Positions 6,195-16,425 of a stretch of DNA of 34,668 nt are shown one piece after another. Under the pieces are notes generated by a model that worked only from the letters and a program-made list of their open reading frames with translations, did not search any database and was not told the DNA's origin. Both the position numbers and the translations under genes were made by a program. This DNA is from Lentisphaerae bacterium ADurb.BinA184 (GTDB lineage Bacteria; Verrucomicrobiota; Lentisphaeria; Oligosphaerales; MVZH01), in NCBI GenBank assembly GCA_002068325.1, contig MVZH01000016.1:1-34668 (forward strand). Reading direction: 5' to 3'. Numbering within the stretch: position 1 is the first letter of the stretch; the number at the start of each line of letters is the position of its first letter.

Positions 6195-7483
6195 GGCAGG
6201 ATCTGACGATCGCCATCGTGGGTGCGGGCAGTTCGTACACGCCGGAACTGATCGCGGGGATACTGGAACACTCCGCGGAACAACTGCCGATCACGGGTCT
6301 GCGGCTGGCGGACCCAAACCGCGAGCGGCTCGCCATCATGGCCGGGCTGACGCAGCGGATGCTTGCCGCCGGCGGCCGCCGCATCCGCGTCGGCAGCGAT
6401 GTTTGCCTCGAACGCATGCTCGACGGCGCGGATTTCGTGATCACCCAGATCCGCGTGGGCGGGATGGCGGCGCGGCACCTCGACGAGAGCATCCCCGCCC
6501 GGTATGGGCTCCTCGGCCAGGAGACGACCGGCCCGGGCGGGCTGTTCAAGGCCCTGCGCAGTGTCCCCGCCATGCTCGACATCGCGCGGGCTGTCGAGCG
6601 GGTGGCGCCCCAGGCTTTCATCCTGAACTACACCAACCCGAGCGGCATCGTCACCGAGGCCGTCCTCAATCACTCCAACGCCAGGATCATCGGCCTGTGC
6701 TCCGGCATGCCGGCGGTGGGGGCGTGGCTGCGCGAGCACCTCCGCGAACCCTATCCTGATCTCCGGCTGCGCGCCGTCGGGCTGAACCACTTCGGCTTCT
6801 ACCACCGTCTCCTGTCCGGCGGCAGGGAGGTGACGGGCGAGGCGATCGGGTACCTGGTGAAGCAGTCGGCATGTGCCGCCGAGGGCGAGCGGGGCGACCC
6901 CGACTGGCTCCATCTGTCAGAGATGCTGGGCGCCGTGCCGATGTGGGGCTACTCCGAGATGTATTTCCGGCGGGCCAGGCGCCTGCGCCTGCAGGCCGCC
7001 GGCGAGAAGACGCGTGCCCAGGAGATCATGGCGATTGAGCAGGACGTGTTTGCGGAGTCCGCAGATCCGAACACCGCCAGCAAGCCGGCGGCCTTGAGCC
7101 GGCGCGGCGGCGGCGGGTACAGCCAAGTGACCTTCGACTGCATGAAGGCGATCCTCGGGGATCTGGGGACGGAGGTTGTGGTGAGCGCGCGCAACGGGTC
7201 TGCCGTCGAATCGCTGCCGGCCAGCGCGGCGGTCGAGGTCGTCTGCCGCATTGGCCGCGAGGGGGCGGTTCCCCTCGATGTCGGCGCGATGCCGCTCGCC
7301 TTCCGCGGGCTCGTGCAGGCGGTGAAGGCCTATGAGACGCTTGCGGTCGAGGCCGCGGTCACGCGCAGCCGCCGGGCGACGATCCTGGCCCTGCTGAACC
7401 ATCCGTTGGTCGGCGACCTCGATGTGGCGGAACCCCTCGCCGACGAGATGTTCCGCGCGCACGGCCTGAACTTCGGCGCCTGA
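6191..7483 (+). CDS. GH4 glycosidase, 6-phospho-beta-glucosidase-like
   Basis: A 430-residue family 4 glycoside hydrolase, an NAD+- and metal-dependent enzyme that works by oxidation and elimination. The NAD site is [11 protein letters not shown] (10-20). NPSG follows at 149-152. The metal ligands appear as C170 in GLCSG and H200 in GLNHFGF, matching the spacing of Thermotoga BglT (Cys171, His200). The GSSYTPEL start and the lack of the GLCH motif favour the 6-phospho-beta-glucosidase side of the family. The open frame extends far upstream, but the ATG at 6191 is the only one that gives the family N-terminus and overlaps the preceding stop by 4 bp. It probably hydrolyses a phosphorylated disaccharide made by the upstream kinase; the substrate is inferred. 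Confidence 0.92.
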   Translation: MRQDLTIAIVGAGSSYTPELIAGILEHSAEQLPITGLRLADPNRERLAIMAGLTQRMLAAGGRRIRVGSDVCLERMLDGADFVITQIRVGGMAARHLDESIPARYGLLGQETTGPGGLFKALRSVPAMLDIARAVERVAPQAFILNYTNPSGIVTEAVLNHSNARIIGLCSGMPAVGAWLREHLREPYPDLRLRAVGLNHFGFYHRLLSGGREVTGEAIGYLVKQSACAAEGERGDPDWLHLSEMLGAVPMWGYSEMYFRRARRLRLQAAGEKTRAQEIMAIEQDVFAESADPNTASKPAALSRRGGGGYSQVTFDCMKAILGDLGTEVVVSARNGSAVESLPASAAVEVVCRIGREGAVPLDVGAMPLAFRGLVQAVKAYETLAVEAAVTRSRRATILALLNHPLVGDLDVAEPLADEMFRAHGLNFGA

Positions 7484-7502
7484 CAACTCCAACGAGGATT
7501 CG

Positions 7503-8795
7503 ATGAACACCGCCAAGATCGTCTTCATCGGCGCCGGCAGCATGTCCTTCGGGCTGTCAATGTTCCGCGACCTGTTCTCCTTGCCGGCCGGGGAAGACCC
7601 GCCTTTGCGGGGCTCGACGCTGACTCTGGTGGACACCACCCCGGAGGCGCTCGAACGCATGGGGCGGCTGGCGCAGAAGATGAACTGCCGCTCCGGCGCC
7701 GGACTGACCGTCGAGTGGACGACCGACCGGCGCGCCGCCCTCGACGGGGCCGGTTTTGTCGTCAACGCCGCGGCCATAGATCGCAATCGGCTGTGGAAAC
7801 TCGACTTCGAGATTCCGCGCCGGCACGGCATCCGCCAGGTGCTCGGCGAGAACGGCGGCCCCGGCGGGCTGTTCTTCACGCTGCGTACCCTCCCGCTGAT
7901 CCTCGACTTCGCCCGCGACATCGAGGCGGTCTGTCCCGACGCCCTCTTCATCAACTTCTCGAATCCCGAGAGCCGCATCATCCTCGGCCTCGGCCGCTAC
8001 AGCCGTGTGCGCGCGGTCGGGCTTTGCCACGGCATCTTCATGGGACAGCACGCGGTCGCGCGAATCCTCGGCCTGGCCGACGACGAGGTGGAGGTCTGGG
8101 GCGCCGGGCTCAACCACTTCCAGTGGCTGCAGCACATCCGTCACCGCCGCAGCGGGGCGGACTTGTACCCGTTGCTGCGCGAGAAGGAAGGCGGCCATGA
8201 CCCCGCCTACCTCCCGCTCACCCGACGGCTCTTCCGTGCGTTCGGGCAATGGGTGACCTGTTCCGACGACCACTTGGGCGAGTACGTGCCCTACGGCTGG
8301 GAGGGCGGCGAACACGGGTACGATTTCGACGCCGACGAACGCGGGCGCGCGGCACTGCGGGCGAGGCTCGATTGTGTCCTCGCCGACGCCGCCCCGATCC
8401 CCGCGGACTGGCTGAGCCCCTCCGGCGAACGCGGCGTGGCCGTGATTGCCGCGGTTCTCCACAACCGCCCGCGTTTCATCGAGGCGGGCATTGTCTGCAA
8501 CCGCGGCGTCATCCCCAACCTGCCTGCCGACGTGGCCGTGGAAGTCCCCGTGCTGGCCGACGCCGCCGGTGTCCATCCGGTTTCGCTGGGCCCGCTCCCT
8601 GATCCCATTGCCAAGCTGCTTTCGGTGCAGGCGCACGTCCAGCAGCTGGCCGTCGAGGCTGCGGTTCACGCCTCGAAGGAACTGGCGTTGCAGGCGTTGC
8701 TGATTGATCCCGTGGTGAGCAGCGCGGACGCCGCCGTGCGCCTGCTGGACGAACTGTGGGAGATCAACCGGCCCTACATCCGCCGGTGTGTCTAG
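7503..8795 (+). CDS. GH4 glycosidase, alpha-galactosidase/alpha-glucuronidase-like
   Basis: A second 430-residue GH4 enzyme, clearly distinct from the one before it. The NAD site is [10 protein letters not shown] (8-17), followed by NFSNPES (151-157), the GLCHG metal motif (173-177, C175 and H176) and GLNHFQW (202-208). The GLCHG form is typical of GH4 members acting on non-phosphorylated alpha-glycosides, such as alpha-galactosidase MelA/AglA and alpha-glucuronidase. GAGGA lies at 7494-7498, just before the ATG at 7503, 19 bp after the previous stop. It is last in the + strand run and converges with the heparinase-like gene, with only 42 bp between. No signal peptide, so it acts on imported sugars. 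The substrate is not resolved by sequence. Confidence 0.92.
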   Translation: MNTAKIVFIGAGSMSFGLSMFRDLFSLPAGEDPPLRGSTLTLVDTTPEALERMGRLAQKMNCRSGAGLTVEWTTDRRAALDGAGFVVNAAAIDRNRLWKLDFEIPRRHGIRQVLGENGGPGGLFFTLRTLPLILDFARDIEAVCPDALFINFSNPESRIILGLGRYSRVRAVGLCHGIFMGQHAVARILGLADDEVEVWGAGLNHFQWLQHIRHRRSGADLYPLLREKEGGHDPAYLPLTRRLFRAFGQWVTCSDDHLGEYVPYGWEGGEHGYDFDADERGRAALRARLDCVLADAAPIPADWLSPSGERGVAVIAAVLHNRPRFIEAGIVCNRGVIPNLPADVAVEVPVLADAAGVHPVSLGPLPDPIAKLLSVQAHVQQLAVEAAVHASKELALQALLIDPVVSSADAAVRLLDELWEINRPYIRRCV

Positions 8796-8837
8796 AGTGC
8801 CGCCAAGCCGCCGACGGTTCGCCGTGGCCCATGCCGG

Positions 8838-11800
8838 CTACCTCCTGCCGGCGACCTGCACCGTGTGGTCTCCGGCCGGTACCTGGAGCTCGATCGTGCC
8901 GCGCCGGACTGTGGCCTTGGCCTTGGCACCGTCGAGGGTCACGGTGGGTCGGCGGCTCATCCGGCCGGTCAGGCGGACGGCCTGGGCGCGGCCCGAGGTG
9001 GCGAGGGTGAAGGGGCCGGCTTCGGCCTCGGCGGTGAGCGTGAGGGCGCCGTCGCTCTCGACGGTCATTTCGCCGGTGGTTGCGCGGCCGCCGGCGGGCA
9101 GGGAGAGGCGGATCTGGCCGGCGCGGCGGAGGAGGGCGGCGGCGCGGGCTTCGATCCGGATCTCGCCGTCGGCGACTGTCATCGGCTCGCCCGCGGTGAG
9201 CACGCCGTGGCAGACCCACGCCTCGCCGGCGGCCTGCGGCACGGTGACGCGGACCGCGTTGCCCGCGGCCAAGGGCTCGATCACGGGGGCGGGGTCGGCG
9301 GCCTTACGCGGGAACAGCGCGACCAGGAACGGCCCGGCCTGCGGCTGGGAGACGCGTAGGCACAACTGCCTCTCGCCGCCCCAGTTCTTGTGTTCCCACT
9401 GCCAGCGCGAGAGCGCGGGTTCCGCGGGGAGTGCGGCGTAGAGGTCCAGGTCGATGCCGAACTGCCCGGTGGCGTGGGCCTGGCGGCCGAGCATCTGCAG
9501 GTCGCTGGCCATGACCCAGTAGCTCACCGTGGGCGGCGGGCAGGGGGCGGTGAAGTCGTCGCGCACCAGGACGAAGAGCGGCTCGTCGTCGCGGGCGGGC
9601 TTGGCGAAGAGGATCTGACGTTCCCAGTCGAAGGGGGGCACGCTTTCGATGACGCGGCGCTGGTTGGGATCGGGGGCGAGGGCGGCGGGGGTGTCGGCGA
9701 AATAGGGCGTTGTCTGGAGGGTCTTGACCTCGGTGCGGCCGGCCAGCCAGTCGGCGCCGGGCAACGAGGCGAAGTCGGTGATTTCGCCGAAGGCGTCGAG
9801 CGGCGAGCGGCCGTGGCCGTAGCTTTCGATGCGGCAGGTCCAGGGCTCGACCGTGTGTTCGAAGTAGGTCAGCCCGCGGTAGAAGCAGCCCTCTGTCTGG
9901 TTGCCGGGGCAGGGTCTGGGGTCGCCCTCGCGGATGTCCCAGGCGACGCGGTTGTGGTACACGGCCTGTCCGCACTCCGGGGAGTACATCGAGCCGAAGT
10001 CCATCATCAGCGGGGCGCCTTTGGCGAAGAGGGTGAAGGTGCCGGTGTCGGAAGCCTGCACGTGGTCGAAGGCGAATTTCGAGTAGTGGATGGCGAGCCA
10101 GGTTTCGGCGGGCTGGCGGTCGCGGAGGATGGCGCCGTAGGCGGGGTAGTGGCGGGAACGGAGGTCGGGCGGGGCGAGGGGGGAGGTGGTGTTCGAGAGC
10201 AGGGCGTAGGCGACGAAGGCGCCGGACGAGGTGGCGCCCATCTCGGCGCTCATGGTGCGCAACGCCCCGGCCAGCCGGTCATCCACGCCCTGCATGCCGA
10301 GGGCGAGCATGTCGAGGATGCCGGTGGTCTCGGTGCGCGAGGTGTGTCCGAGTGGCCAGAGGTTGCGGCGGTTGCGGGCGGCGGGGTCGCTCGGCGCCCC
10401 CAGGGGCAGGCCGAACTGATGGCCGCCGAGCGGCGAGCGCGGGTCGGGCGGGGTGAGGATGTCGATCATGAACTGGCAGAAGCGGGCCCAGCGCGGGTCT
10501 TCCTTGAACACGTTGTAGCCGCCGCCGTACTTGAGGGCCAGCGCCATGTAGAGGACCGGGTCCGTGCTGGCGCCCAGGTAGTGCGGGCAGGAGAGCCCGG
10601 AGCCGTCGTCGGCGATCAGCCCGAGCAGGTTGCCGTCGAGGTAGCCGCGCGAGCGCGCCAGCCAGCGGGCCTGGTCGGGATGTCCGGCCATGGCGGCGGC
10701 GGCGAGGACGCGGGCGCCGGCGGCGAGGGTGCCCATGTTGGCCGAACCCCAACCGTTGGCGGTTTCCTTGGGCGGCCAGTAGTCGTCGTCCCAGGCGCGG
10801 TGGGCGACGAAGGCGCCGTAGGCCTTGAGGCGGGCGCGGGTGGCAGGGTCAATGCCGGGCGTCGCCATCGCCGCCTCGAACAGCGGCATCACCTGCATCA
10901 TGTGCAGACTGGCATGGAACCAGTTGATGCTGCCGTGCCCGTCCGCGCAGAGGGCGGCCCGGACCGCGCGTTCGAGCGACTCCATCGCCTGCTTGGCCAT
11001 CGCCTCGGGTGTGCCGTTGGCCTTGTAGATGGCGGGGATGAGATGCGACTTGGCCATCTCACCGGTGGCCGCCGCGACGCGGTCCTTCATGGCCTGCAGG
11101 TCCCCGGCCTGGCAGAACAGCCGCGGCCACGCCGGCTCGGGTTCCGGCCACTCGAAGGACCAGTCCTTCACCTTGTCCAGCGGGAACCACGAGTGGCGCA
11201 GCACGGTGCGGAAGGCGTTCGAGAGGCCCTTGTCGCCCTTGGGCCGGAGGGCGCTCTGTGGTTCGAGCATGAGCAGCCACTCGCGCGTGCCCAGGCAGAC
11301 GGGCGCCAGCACCCGCACGTCGCGATCCTTCATCGTCCAGATGCGCAGGTCGTTGAGGCCGGTGACGATGCGGACCCACGGTTCGGGCGGTGGATCCATG
11401 TGCGGATTGACGTTGCGGCTCGGCCGGCCCATGAGCAGCGAGACCACGGGGGTGTCGGGCCGCGCGTCGTTGATCAGGCTGAAGGCGTACGAGCGGTCGC
11501 TGAAGGAGTTCAGCCACCAGCCGGTGAGGCGGTTGAAGCGCTCGTCCTGGTCATACGTCAGGGGCGCGTAGAGTTCGCCGGACTCCCCCATGATCGTCGG
11601 CTTGCCCTCGGCGTCGACGCCCTTGCGCGGGTGGCTGGGGCGGCCGCCGGTCCAGCGGCACTGGTTGGGGTCGAGGTTGTCGCGGAAGGAGAACACGGCG
11701 TTGGCGGGCTGTTCGCGGATGCCTTCGCCGGGCAGGAGGTGTTCGCCGTCGGCCAGGTTCCACCATTCCCAGGTCGAGGCGTCGGCGTCGTTGTCGTATT

Positions 11801-12488
11801 TCAGCAGGACATACCGTCCGCCGGGGTTGAGATCCATGGATTCGTTGATGACGGCGTAGGGCTGGCCGGCGATGACGCGCACGCTGAGGCGGTAGTGCCG
11901 TCCGCCCTCGAAGCTGTAGGCGACCGCGGCCTGGCAGAACAGCGGCCCCTCGGCCTCGACCGTGACGGCGCGGGCCGTCACCTTGGCCGGAACTTCGAGC
12001 CACGACTTGCCGATCCAGGCGCCCTGGCGCCCGAGCCGCACACCGGCCAGGGGGCCGGGGACGTCGGCCGGAGCGGCCGGCGGATCCCACGTCTGCTGCC
12101 CCGCCGGCAACCGCACCGCCATCACGCCCGAGTCGAGGACGAGGAAGCCGCCATCCGTCGTGACCGTGGCCGGGTTGGCCGGCGATTCCGCGGAGTCCGC
12201 AGCCGTGAAGGTGAAGGTCTTCGTCGTGTCGGGCGGCAAGGAGACCTGCAGGTGGACGCGGCCGTTGTCGAGTTGGCAGGGGAGGGCGGCGCCGGCCTCG
12301 TCCACCGCGCGGACCGCCTTGGCCTCGCGCATCCCCTCGGCCAGCGGGTAGCTGATCAGCTCGTCCGGCCAGGCCTGCCCGAGGCATTCCTTGAGCGTGA
12401 CCGACTGGGTCGGGGCAGCCCCCGCCGGCCCGGTCATCAGTGTCCCCATCAGCCCTGCCGCCGCCAGCGCCCTGACTGCCTGTCTCAT
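8838..12488 (-). CDS. Very large secreted heparinase II/III-like protein
   Basis: A 1216-residue protein with a Sec-type signal peptide (MRQAVRALAAAGLMGTLM, then GPAGA-A). The N-terminal third is beta-rich. The middle (about residues 440-800) resembles an alpha/alpha barrel like that of polysaccharide lyases. The segment near residues 810-850 carries DHVQASDTGTFTLFAKG, MMDFG and YHNRV, the pattern of the heparinase II/III C-terminal domain. The family cleaves uronic-acid polysaccharides by beta-elimination, but many large PVC-type members are uncharacterised. The frame is open 11 codons further upstream; the start at 12488 is chosen for the signal peptide and GAAAGG (12495-12500, complement). 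It is a paralog of the gene at 19904. It is divergent from the PFOR gene. Confidence 0.85.
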   Translation of the reverse strand: MRQAVRALAAAGLMGTLMTGPAGAAPTQSVTLKECLGQAWPDELISYPLAEGMREAKAVRAVDEAGAALPCQLDNGRVHLQVSLPPDTTKTFTFTAADSAESPANPATVTTDGGFLVLDSGVMAVRLPAGQQTWDPPAAPADVPGPLAGVRLGRQGAWIGKSWLEVPAKVTARAVTVEAEGPLFCQAAVAYSFEGGRHYRLSVRVIAGQPYAVINESMDLNPGGRYVLLKYDNDADASTWEWWNLADGEHLLPGEGIREQPANAVFSFRDNLDPNQCRWTGGRPSHPRKGVDAEGKPTIMGESGELYAPLTYDQDERFNRLTGWWLNSFSDRSYAFSLINDARPDTPVVSLLMGRPSRNVNPHMDPPPEPWVRIVTGLNDLRIWTMKDRDVRVLAPVCLGTREWLLMLEPQSALRPKGDKGLSNAFRTVLRHSWFPLDKVKDWSFEWPEPEPAWPRLFCQAGDLQAMKDRVAAATGEMAKSHLIPAIYKANGTPEAMAKQAMESLERAVRAALCADGHGSINWFHASLHMMQVMPLFEAAMATPGIDPATRARLKAYGAFVAHRAWDDDYWPPKETANGWGSANMGTLAAGARVLAAAAMAGHPDQARWLARSRGYLDGNLLGLIADDGSGLSCPHYLGASTDPVLYMALALKYGGGYNVFKEDPRWARFCQFMIDILTPPDPRSPLGGHQFGLPLGAPSDPAARNRRNLWPLGHTSRTETTGILDMLALGMQGVDDRLAGALRTMSAEMGATSSGAFVAYALLSNTTSPLAPPDLRSRHYPAYGAILRDRQPAETWLAIHYSKFAFDHVQASDTGTFTLFAKGAPLMMDFGSMYSPECGQAVYHNRVAWDIREGDPRPCPGNQTEGCFYRGLTYFEHTVEPWTCRIESYGHGRSPLDAFGEITDFASLPGADWLAGRTEVKTLQTTPYFADTPAALAPDPNQRRVIESVPPFDWERQILFAKPARDDEPLFVLVRDDFTAPCPPPTVSYWVMASDLQMLGRQAHATGQFGIDLDLYAALPAEPALSRWQWEHKNWGGERQLCLRVSQPQAGPFLVALFPRKAADPAPVIEPLAAGNAVRVTVPQAAGEAWVCHGVLTAGEPMTVADGEIRIEARAAALLRRAGQIRLSLPAGGRATTGEMTVESDGALTLTAEAEAGPFTLATSGRAQAVRLTGRMSRRPTVTLDGAKAKATVRRGTIELQVPAGDHTVQVAGRR

Positions 12489-12861
12489 GGGTGACCTTTC
12501 TGTCGGCGCGCGGAGCCGCACACGACAGCCTCAACCATAGCACCGGTGTCAAGACTCCCCTGCCACTCTCGGCGCCCGGAAGTCCTCGCTTGGTGAGTAT
12601 GGCGGCATCTGCCGACACCGGAGAGCGTCCCTCCAGCGCGACCCACTCGGCCACCGAGGGCCTCCGGGACGGGACCGTTCCGGCCGGCGCGGAGGCCTTT
12701 CCTGTCTTGGTACCCCCATCGTGACCGGGCCCCGCACCGACGCGCCCGCCGGCGGACAGGCTTGCAAAAGCCGCCGTCGAAGCTACATTCATCCCGCCTG
12801 TTTGTGCGTGAAAACGCCCCCTCATTCCAACCGGCCGATGCCGACACCTAAGGAGACGATC
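12489..12861. other. Divergent intergenic region between heparinase-like and PFOR genes
   Basis: A 373-bp gene-free space with the start signals of both neighbours. A candidate + strand promoter for PFOR is annotated separately. On the - strand TTGACA (12547-12552, complement) lies upstream of the heparinase-like gene, but no good -10 stands at 16-18 bp, so I do not call a promoter there. A small CTCGG-CCA-CCGAG hairpin is at 12646-12658. No other gene is seen. Confidence 0.5.
12762..12789 (+). promoter_or_regulatory. Candidate promoter for the PFOR gene
   Basis: TTGCAA (12762-12767) and TACATT (12784-12789) are separated by 16 bp, about 70 bp before the start codon. The same TTGC/16-bp/TA layout occurs before the ABC exporter and UroD-family genes. 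Confidence 0.4.
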
Positions 12862-15800
12862 ATGGCTTCCGGGAAAATGGTTACCATTGACGGCAACACC
12901 GCCGCCGCGCACGTCGCCTACGCGTTCAGCGAAGTCGCCGCGATCTACCCGATCACCCCGTCGTCCGTGATGGGGGAGCTGGCCGATGCCTGGGCCGCCA
13001 AGGGCCTGCTCAATCTCTTTGGCAAGCCCCTCACCGTCATCGAAATGCAGTCCGAGGCCGGCGCCGCCGGCGCCGTGCACGGCTCGCTGTCCGCCGGCGC
13101 CCTCACGACCACGTTCACCGCCTCGCAGGGCCTCCTGCTGATGATCCCCAACATGTACAAGATCGCGGGCGAGATGCTGCCCACGGTCTTCCACGTCTCG
13201 GCCCGCTCGCTGGCCTGCCAGTCGCTGTCCATCTTCGGCGACCATGGCGACGTGATGAGCGTGCGCCAGACCGGCTTTGCCCTGCTGGCCAGCAACTCGG
13301 TGCAGGAAGTCATGGACCTGGCCACGGTCGCGCACATGGCCACCCTCGAGAGCCGGATTCCGTTCCTGCATTTCTTCGACGGTTTCCGCACCTCGCACGA
13401 GGTGCAGAAGGTCGAGGAGATTGACCGGGCGACGCTGCAGGGGCTGCTCGACGCGGGCACGGTGGCGGATTTCCGCCGCCGCGCGCTGCGGCCCGAGAAG
13501 CCGGCGATCAAGGTGGCGGCGCAGAACCCCGACGTCTACTTCCAGGGGCGCGAGACCATCAACCGCCACTACGACGCCTGCCCCAAGATCGTGCAGAAGT
13601 GCATGGACCGGCTGGCCGCCGCGGTCGGCCGCCAGTACCACTTGGTTGACTACGTGGGCGCCGCCGACGCCGACCGCGTCATCGTGGCCATGGGGTCGGG
13701 GTGCGAGACCATCGAGGAGACGGTGAAGTACCTCAACGCCCGCGGCGCCCGCCTCGGCCTGCTCAAGGTCAGGCTCTACCGACCCTTCCCGGCGGACGCC
13801 TTCCTGGCGGCCCTGCCGAAGAGCGTCAAGCGCATCGCCGTCCTCGACCGCACCAAGGAACCTGGCGCCCTCGGCGAGCCGCTCTACCAGGACGTGATGA
13901 CCGTGCTGCGCGGCCGGCGCGACGACATCCAGGTGATCGGCGGCCGCTACGGGCTGGGGTCGAAGGAGTTCACACCGGCCATGGCCAAGGCCGTCTACGA
14001 CCACCTCAACGGCAAGGCCTTCCACAGTTTCACGGTCGGCATCGAGGACGATGTCACCGGCCTCTCGCTGCCCGTCGAGCCGGGGTTGGACCCCGAGCCG
14101 GCCGGCACCGTGCGTTGCATGTTCTGGGGGCTGGGCTCCGACGGCACCGTCGGCGCCAACAAGGACTCGATCAAGATCATCGGCGACAACACCGACATGT
14201 ACGCCCAGGGCTACTTCGTCTACGACTCGAAGAAGTCCTACGGCATCACCATCTCGCACCTGCGCTTCGGCAAGCAGCCGATCCGCGCGCCCTACCTCAT
14301 CGGCCAGGCCGATTTCGTGGCCTGCCACAACCCGGCCTACATCGGGCGCTACGACATGCTCAGCGGCATCAAGGAGGGCGGCGTCTTCCTCCTGAACTCC
14401 GAGCACCCGGCCGACGAGGTCTTCAACCACCTGACGCGCGAGATGCAGGAGATCATCATCCGGCGCCGCATCCGGTTCTACAGCATCGACGCGCTGGCGA
14501 TCTCGGAGAAGGCCGGCCTCGGCAAGCGGATCAACACGGTGATGCAGACGGCGTTCTTCATCATCTCCGGCGTCCTGCCGCGTGAGCGGGCAATCGAGCT
14601 GATCAAGGCGGCGATCAAGAAGACCTTCGGCCGCAAGGGCGAAGACATTGTCAGGCAGAACTGGCAGTGCGTGGACAACACGGCCGCCGCGCTCGAACAG
14701 GTCAAGGTGCCCGCCGCCATCACCCAGTCTTTCGCCCCGCCGCCGCTGCTCCCGGAGGACGCCTCGGCCTTCGCCAGGGAGATCATCGAACCCTCGATGC
14801 ACCTGCTGGGCGACACCATCCCAGTCTCGAAGATGAGTTTCGACGGCACCCTGCCCAGCGGCACCGCCTGCCTCGAAAAGCGCGGCATCGCGCCGCGCGT
14901 GCCGCGCTGGCTGCCCGAGAACTGCATCCAGTGCAACATGTGCGCCTTCTCCTGTCCGCACGCCGTCATCCGGGCCAAGCAGATTGACCCGAAGGACCTG
15001 GCCGGCGCCCCCGCCACGTTCAAGCCGGTGCCCTCGAAGACCAAGAACGGCCGCGGCCTGCAGTACAAGATCCAGCTCTACATCGAGGACTGCACGGGCT
15101 GCGGGGTGTGCGTGCAGACTTGCCCGGCCAAGCAGAAGGCGCTCGAGTTCTCGACACTCGAGGCCGAGCGGGCGGCCGGCGAACGCACAAACGCCGAGTT
15201 CTTCGAGTCGCTGCCCGACGATGTGACCGACGGCGCCGCGGTGACGACCGTCAAGGGCTCGCAGTTCCGCAAGCCGCTCTTTGAGTTCTCCGGCGCCTGC
15301 GGCGGTTGCGGCGAGACGCCGTACGTACGCCTGGTCGCGCAGCTGTTTGGCGAGCGCATGATCGTGGCCAACGCCACCGGCTGCTCGTCCATCTACGGCG
15401 GTACGTTCCCGACCATTCCGTACTGCAAGGGCAAGGACGGCCGCGGGCCGGCCTGGGGCAACTCGCTGTTCGAGGACAACGCCGAGTACGGCCTGGGCAT
15501 GCGGCTGGCGGTGGACAGCCACCGCGCCCAGCTCCGGCTGCTCGTCGGCAAGGCCCTCGAAGCTGCCATCCCGGCCCCGCTCAAGGACGCCCTCGGCCGC
15601 GCCCTCGAAGGGTGGGATCGCACCGACGCCGCCGCCTTCGCCGCCCAGCAGGCCGTGCGGGCCGCGCTGCCGGCCGCCATCGCGCAGGCCGACGCCAACG
15701 TCATACCGCTGCTCCAGGCCATTGCCAGCCTCGGCGACTACTTCATTGACAAAAGCGTGTGGGTGTTCGGCGGCGACGGCTGGGCCTACGACATCGGTTT

Positions 15801-16398
15801 TGGCGGCCTCGACCATGTGCTGGCCTCGGGCCGCAACGTCAATGTCCTGGTGCTGGACACCGAGGTGTATTCGAACACCGGCGGCCAGGCCTCGAAGTCC
15901 ACCCCGCTGGCTGCGGTGGCCCAGTTCGCCGCCGCCGGCAAGCGCGTCGGCAAGAAGAACCTGGGCCTGATGGCGATGAGCTACGGCTATGTCTACGTGG
16001 CCTCGGTGGCTATGGGGGCCAACCGCATGCAGACCCTGAAGGCCTTCCAGGAGGCGGAAGCCTACAAGGGGCCGGCCATCGTGCTCGCCTACGCGCCCTG
16101 CATCTCGCACGGCATCAACATGATGCTGACACAGGAAGAGCAGAAGCTGGCGGTCGAGTCGGGCTACTACCCGCTCTACCGCTACAATCCCGATCTGGCC
16201 GGCAAGGAGGGCGAGAAGGCCTTTGCCTGGGACGCCAAGGACGCGACCTTCAGCTTCCAGGAGTTCCTCGCCCGCGAGCGCCGTTACACCTCACTGAAGA
16301 ATACGGCGCCGCAGGACGCCGAGGCCCTGTTCAAGCAGGCCGAGGCCGATGCCAAGCGGCGGATGGACCAGTTCCGCAAGATGGGCGACATCCTCTGA
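12862..16398 (+). CDS. nifJ: Pyruvate:ferredoxin (flavodoxin) oxidoreductase, single chain
   Basis: A 1178-residue homodimer-type PFOR, full length for the family. It oxidises pyruvate with CoA to acetyl-CoA and CO2, reducing ferredoxin or flavodoxin in the cytoplasm. Visible parts in order: substrate loop YPITPSS (29-35); gamma domain and linker; two 4Fe-4S clusters with C688, C691, C694, C698 and C744, C747, C750, C754; the cysteines near GACGGCGE that hold the proximal cluster; TPP/Mg site GDGWAYDIG (D972) and NTGGQASKS. Frame is open upstream, but ATG at 12862 has AAGGAG at 12850-12855 and gives the family N-terminus. A strong hairpin follows the stop. It implies anaerobic fermentative or acetogenic carbon flow. 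Assignment is firm; 2-oxoacid preference other than pyruvate is unlikely but not excluded. Confidence 0.96.
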   Translation: MASGKMVTIDGNTAAAHVAYAFSEVAAIYPITPSSVMGELADAWAAKGLLNLFGKPLTVIEMQSEAGAAGAVHGSLSAGALTTTFTASQGLLLMIPNMYKIAGEMLPTVFHVSARSLACQSLSIFGDHGDVMSVRQTGFALLASNSVQEVMDLATVAHMATLESRIPFLHFFDGFRTSHEVQKVEEIDRATLQGLLDAGTVADFRRRALRPEKPAIKVAAQNPDVYFQGRETINRHYDACPKIVQKCMDRLAAAVGRQYHLVDYVGAADADRVIVAMGSGCETIEETVKYLNARGARLGLLKVRLYRPFPADAFLAALPKSVKRIAVLDRTKEPGALGEPLYQDVMTVLRGRRDDIQVIGGRYGLGSKEFTPAMAKAVYDHLNGKAFHSFTVGIEDDVTGLSLPVEPGLDPEPAGTVRCMFWGLGSDGTVGANKDSIKIIGDNTDMYAQGYFVYDSKKSYGITISHLRFGKQPIRAPYLIGQADFVACHNPAYIGRYDMLSGIKEGGVFLLNSEHPADEVFNHLTREMQEIIIRRRIRFYSIDALAISEKAGLGKRINTVMQTAFFIISGVLPRERAIELIKAAIKKTFGRKGEDIVRQNWQCVDNTAAALEQVKVPAAITQSFAPPPLLPEDASAFAREIIEPSMHLLGDTIPVSKMSFDGTLPSGTACLEKRGIAPRVPRWLPENCIQCNMCAFSCPHAVIRAKQIDPKDLAGAPATFKPVPSKTKNGRGLQYKIQLYIEDCTGCGVCVQTCPAKQKALEFSTLEAERAAGERTNAEFFESLPDDVTDGAAVTTVKGSQFRKPLFEFSGACGGCGETPYVRLVAQLFGERMIVANATGCSSIYGGTFPTIPYCKGKDGRGPAWGNSLFEDNAEYGLGMRLAVDSHRAQLRLLVGKALEAAIPAPLKDALGRALEGWDRTDAAAFAAQQAVRAALPAAIAQADANVIPLLQAIASLGDYFIDKSVWVFGGDGWAYDIGFGGLDHVLASGRNVNVLVLDTEVYSNTGGQASKSTPLAAVAQFAAAGKRVGKKNLGLMAMSYGYVYVASVAMGANRMQTLKAFQEAEAYKGPAIVLAYAPCISHGINMMLTQEEQKLAVESGYYPLYRYNPDLAGKEGEKAFAWDAKDATFSFQEFLARERRYTSLKNTAPQDAEALFKQAEADAKRRMDQFRKMGDIL

Positions 16399-16425
16399 CC
16401 GGGCCGGTTCGCCGGCCGGAACGGG

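Noticed and set aside
9390-12494. + strand frame of 1034 codons opposite the heparinase-like gene
   Set aside because: No recognisable domain; low-complexity Val/Gly/Arg/Glu content; the - strand product has a signal peptide and family features.
12534-12552. TTGACA with a TATGGT-like -10 on the - strand before the heparinase-like gene
   Set aside because: The two hexamers are only 7 bp apart, and no -10 is found at the normal distance.
11551-16110. - strand frame of 1519 codons opposite PFOR and part of the heparinase-like gene
   Set aside because: It crosses two real genes and the space between them; the PFOR gene explains this DNA fully.
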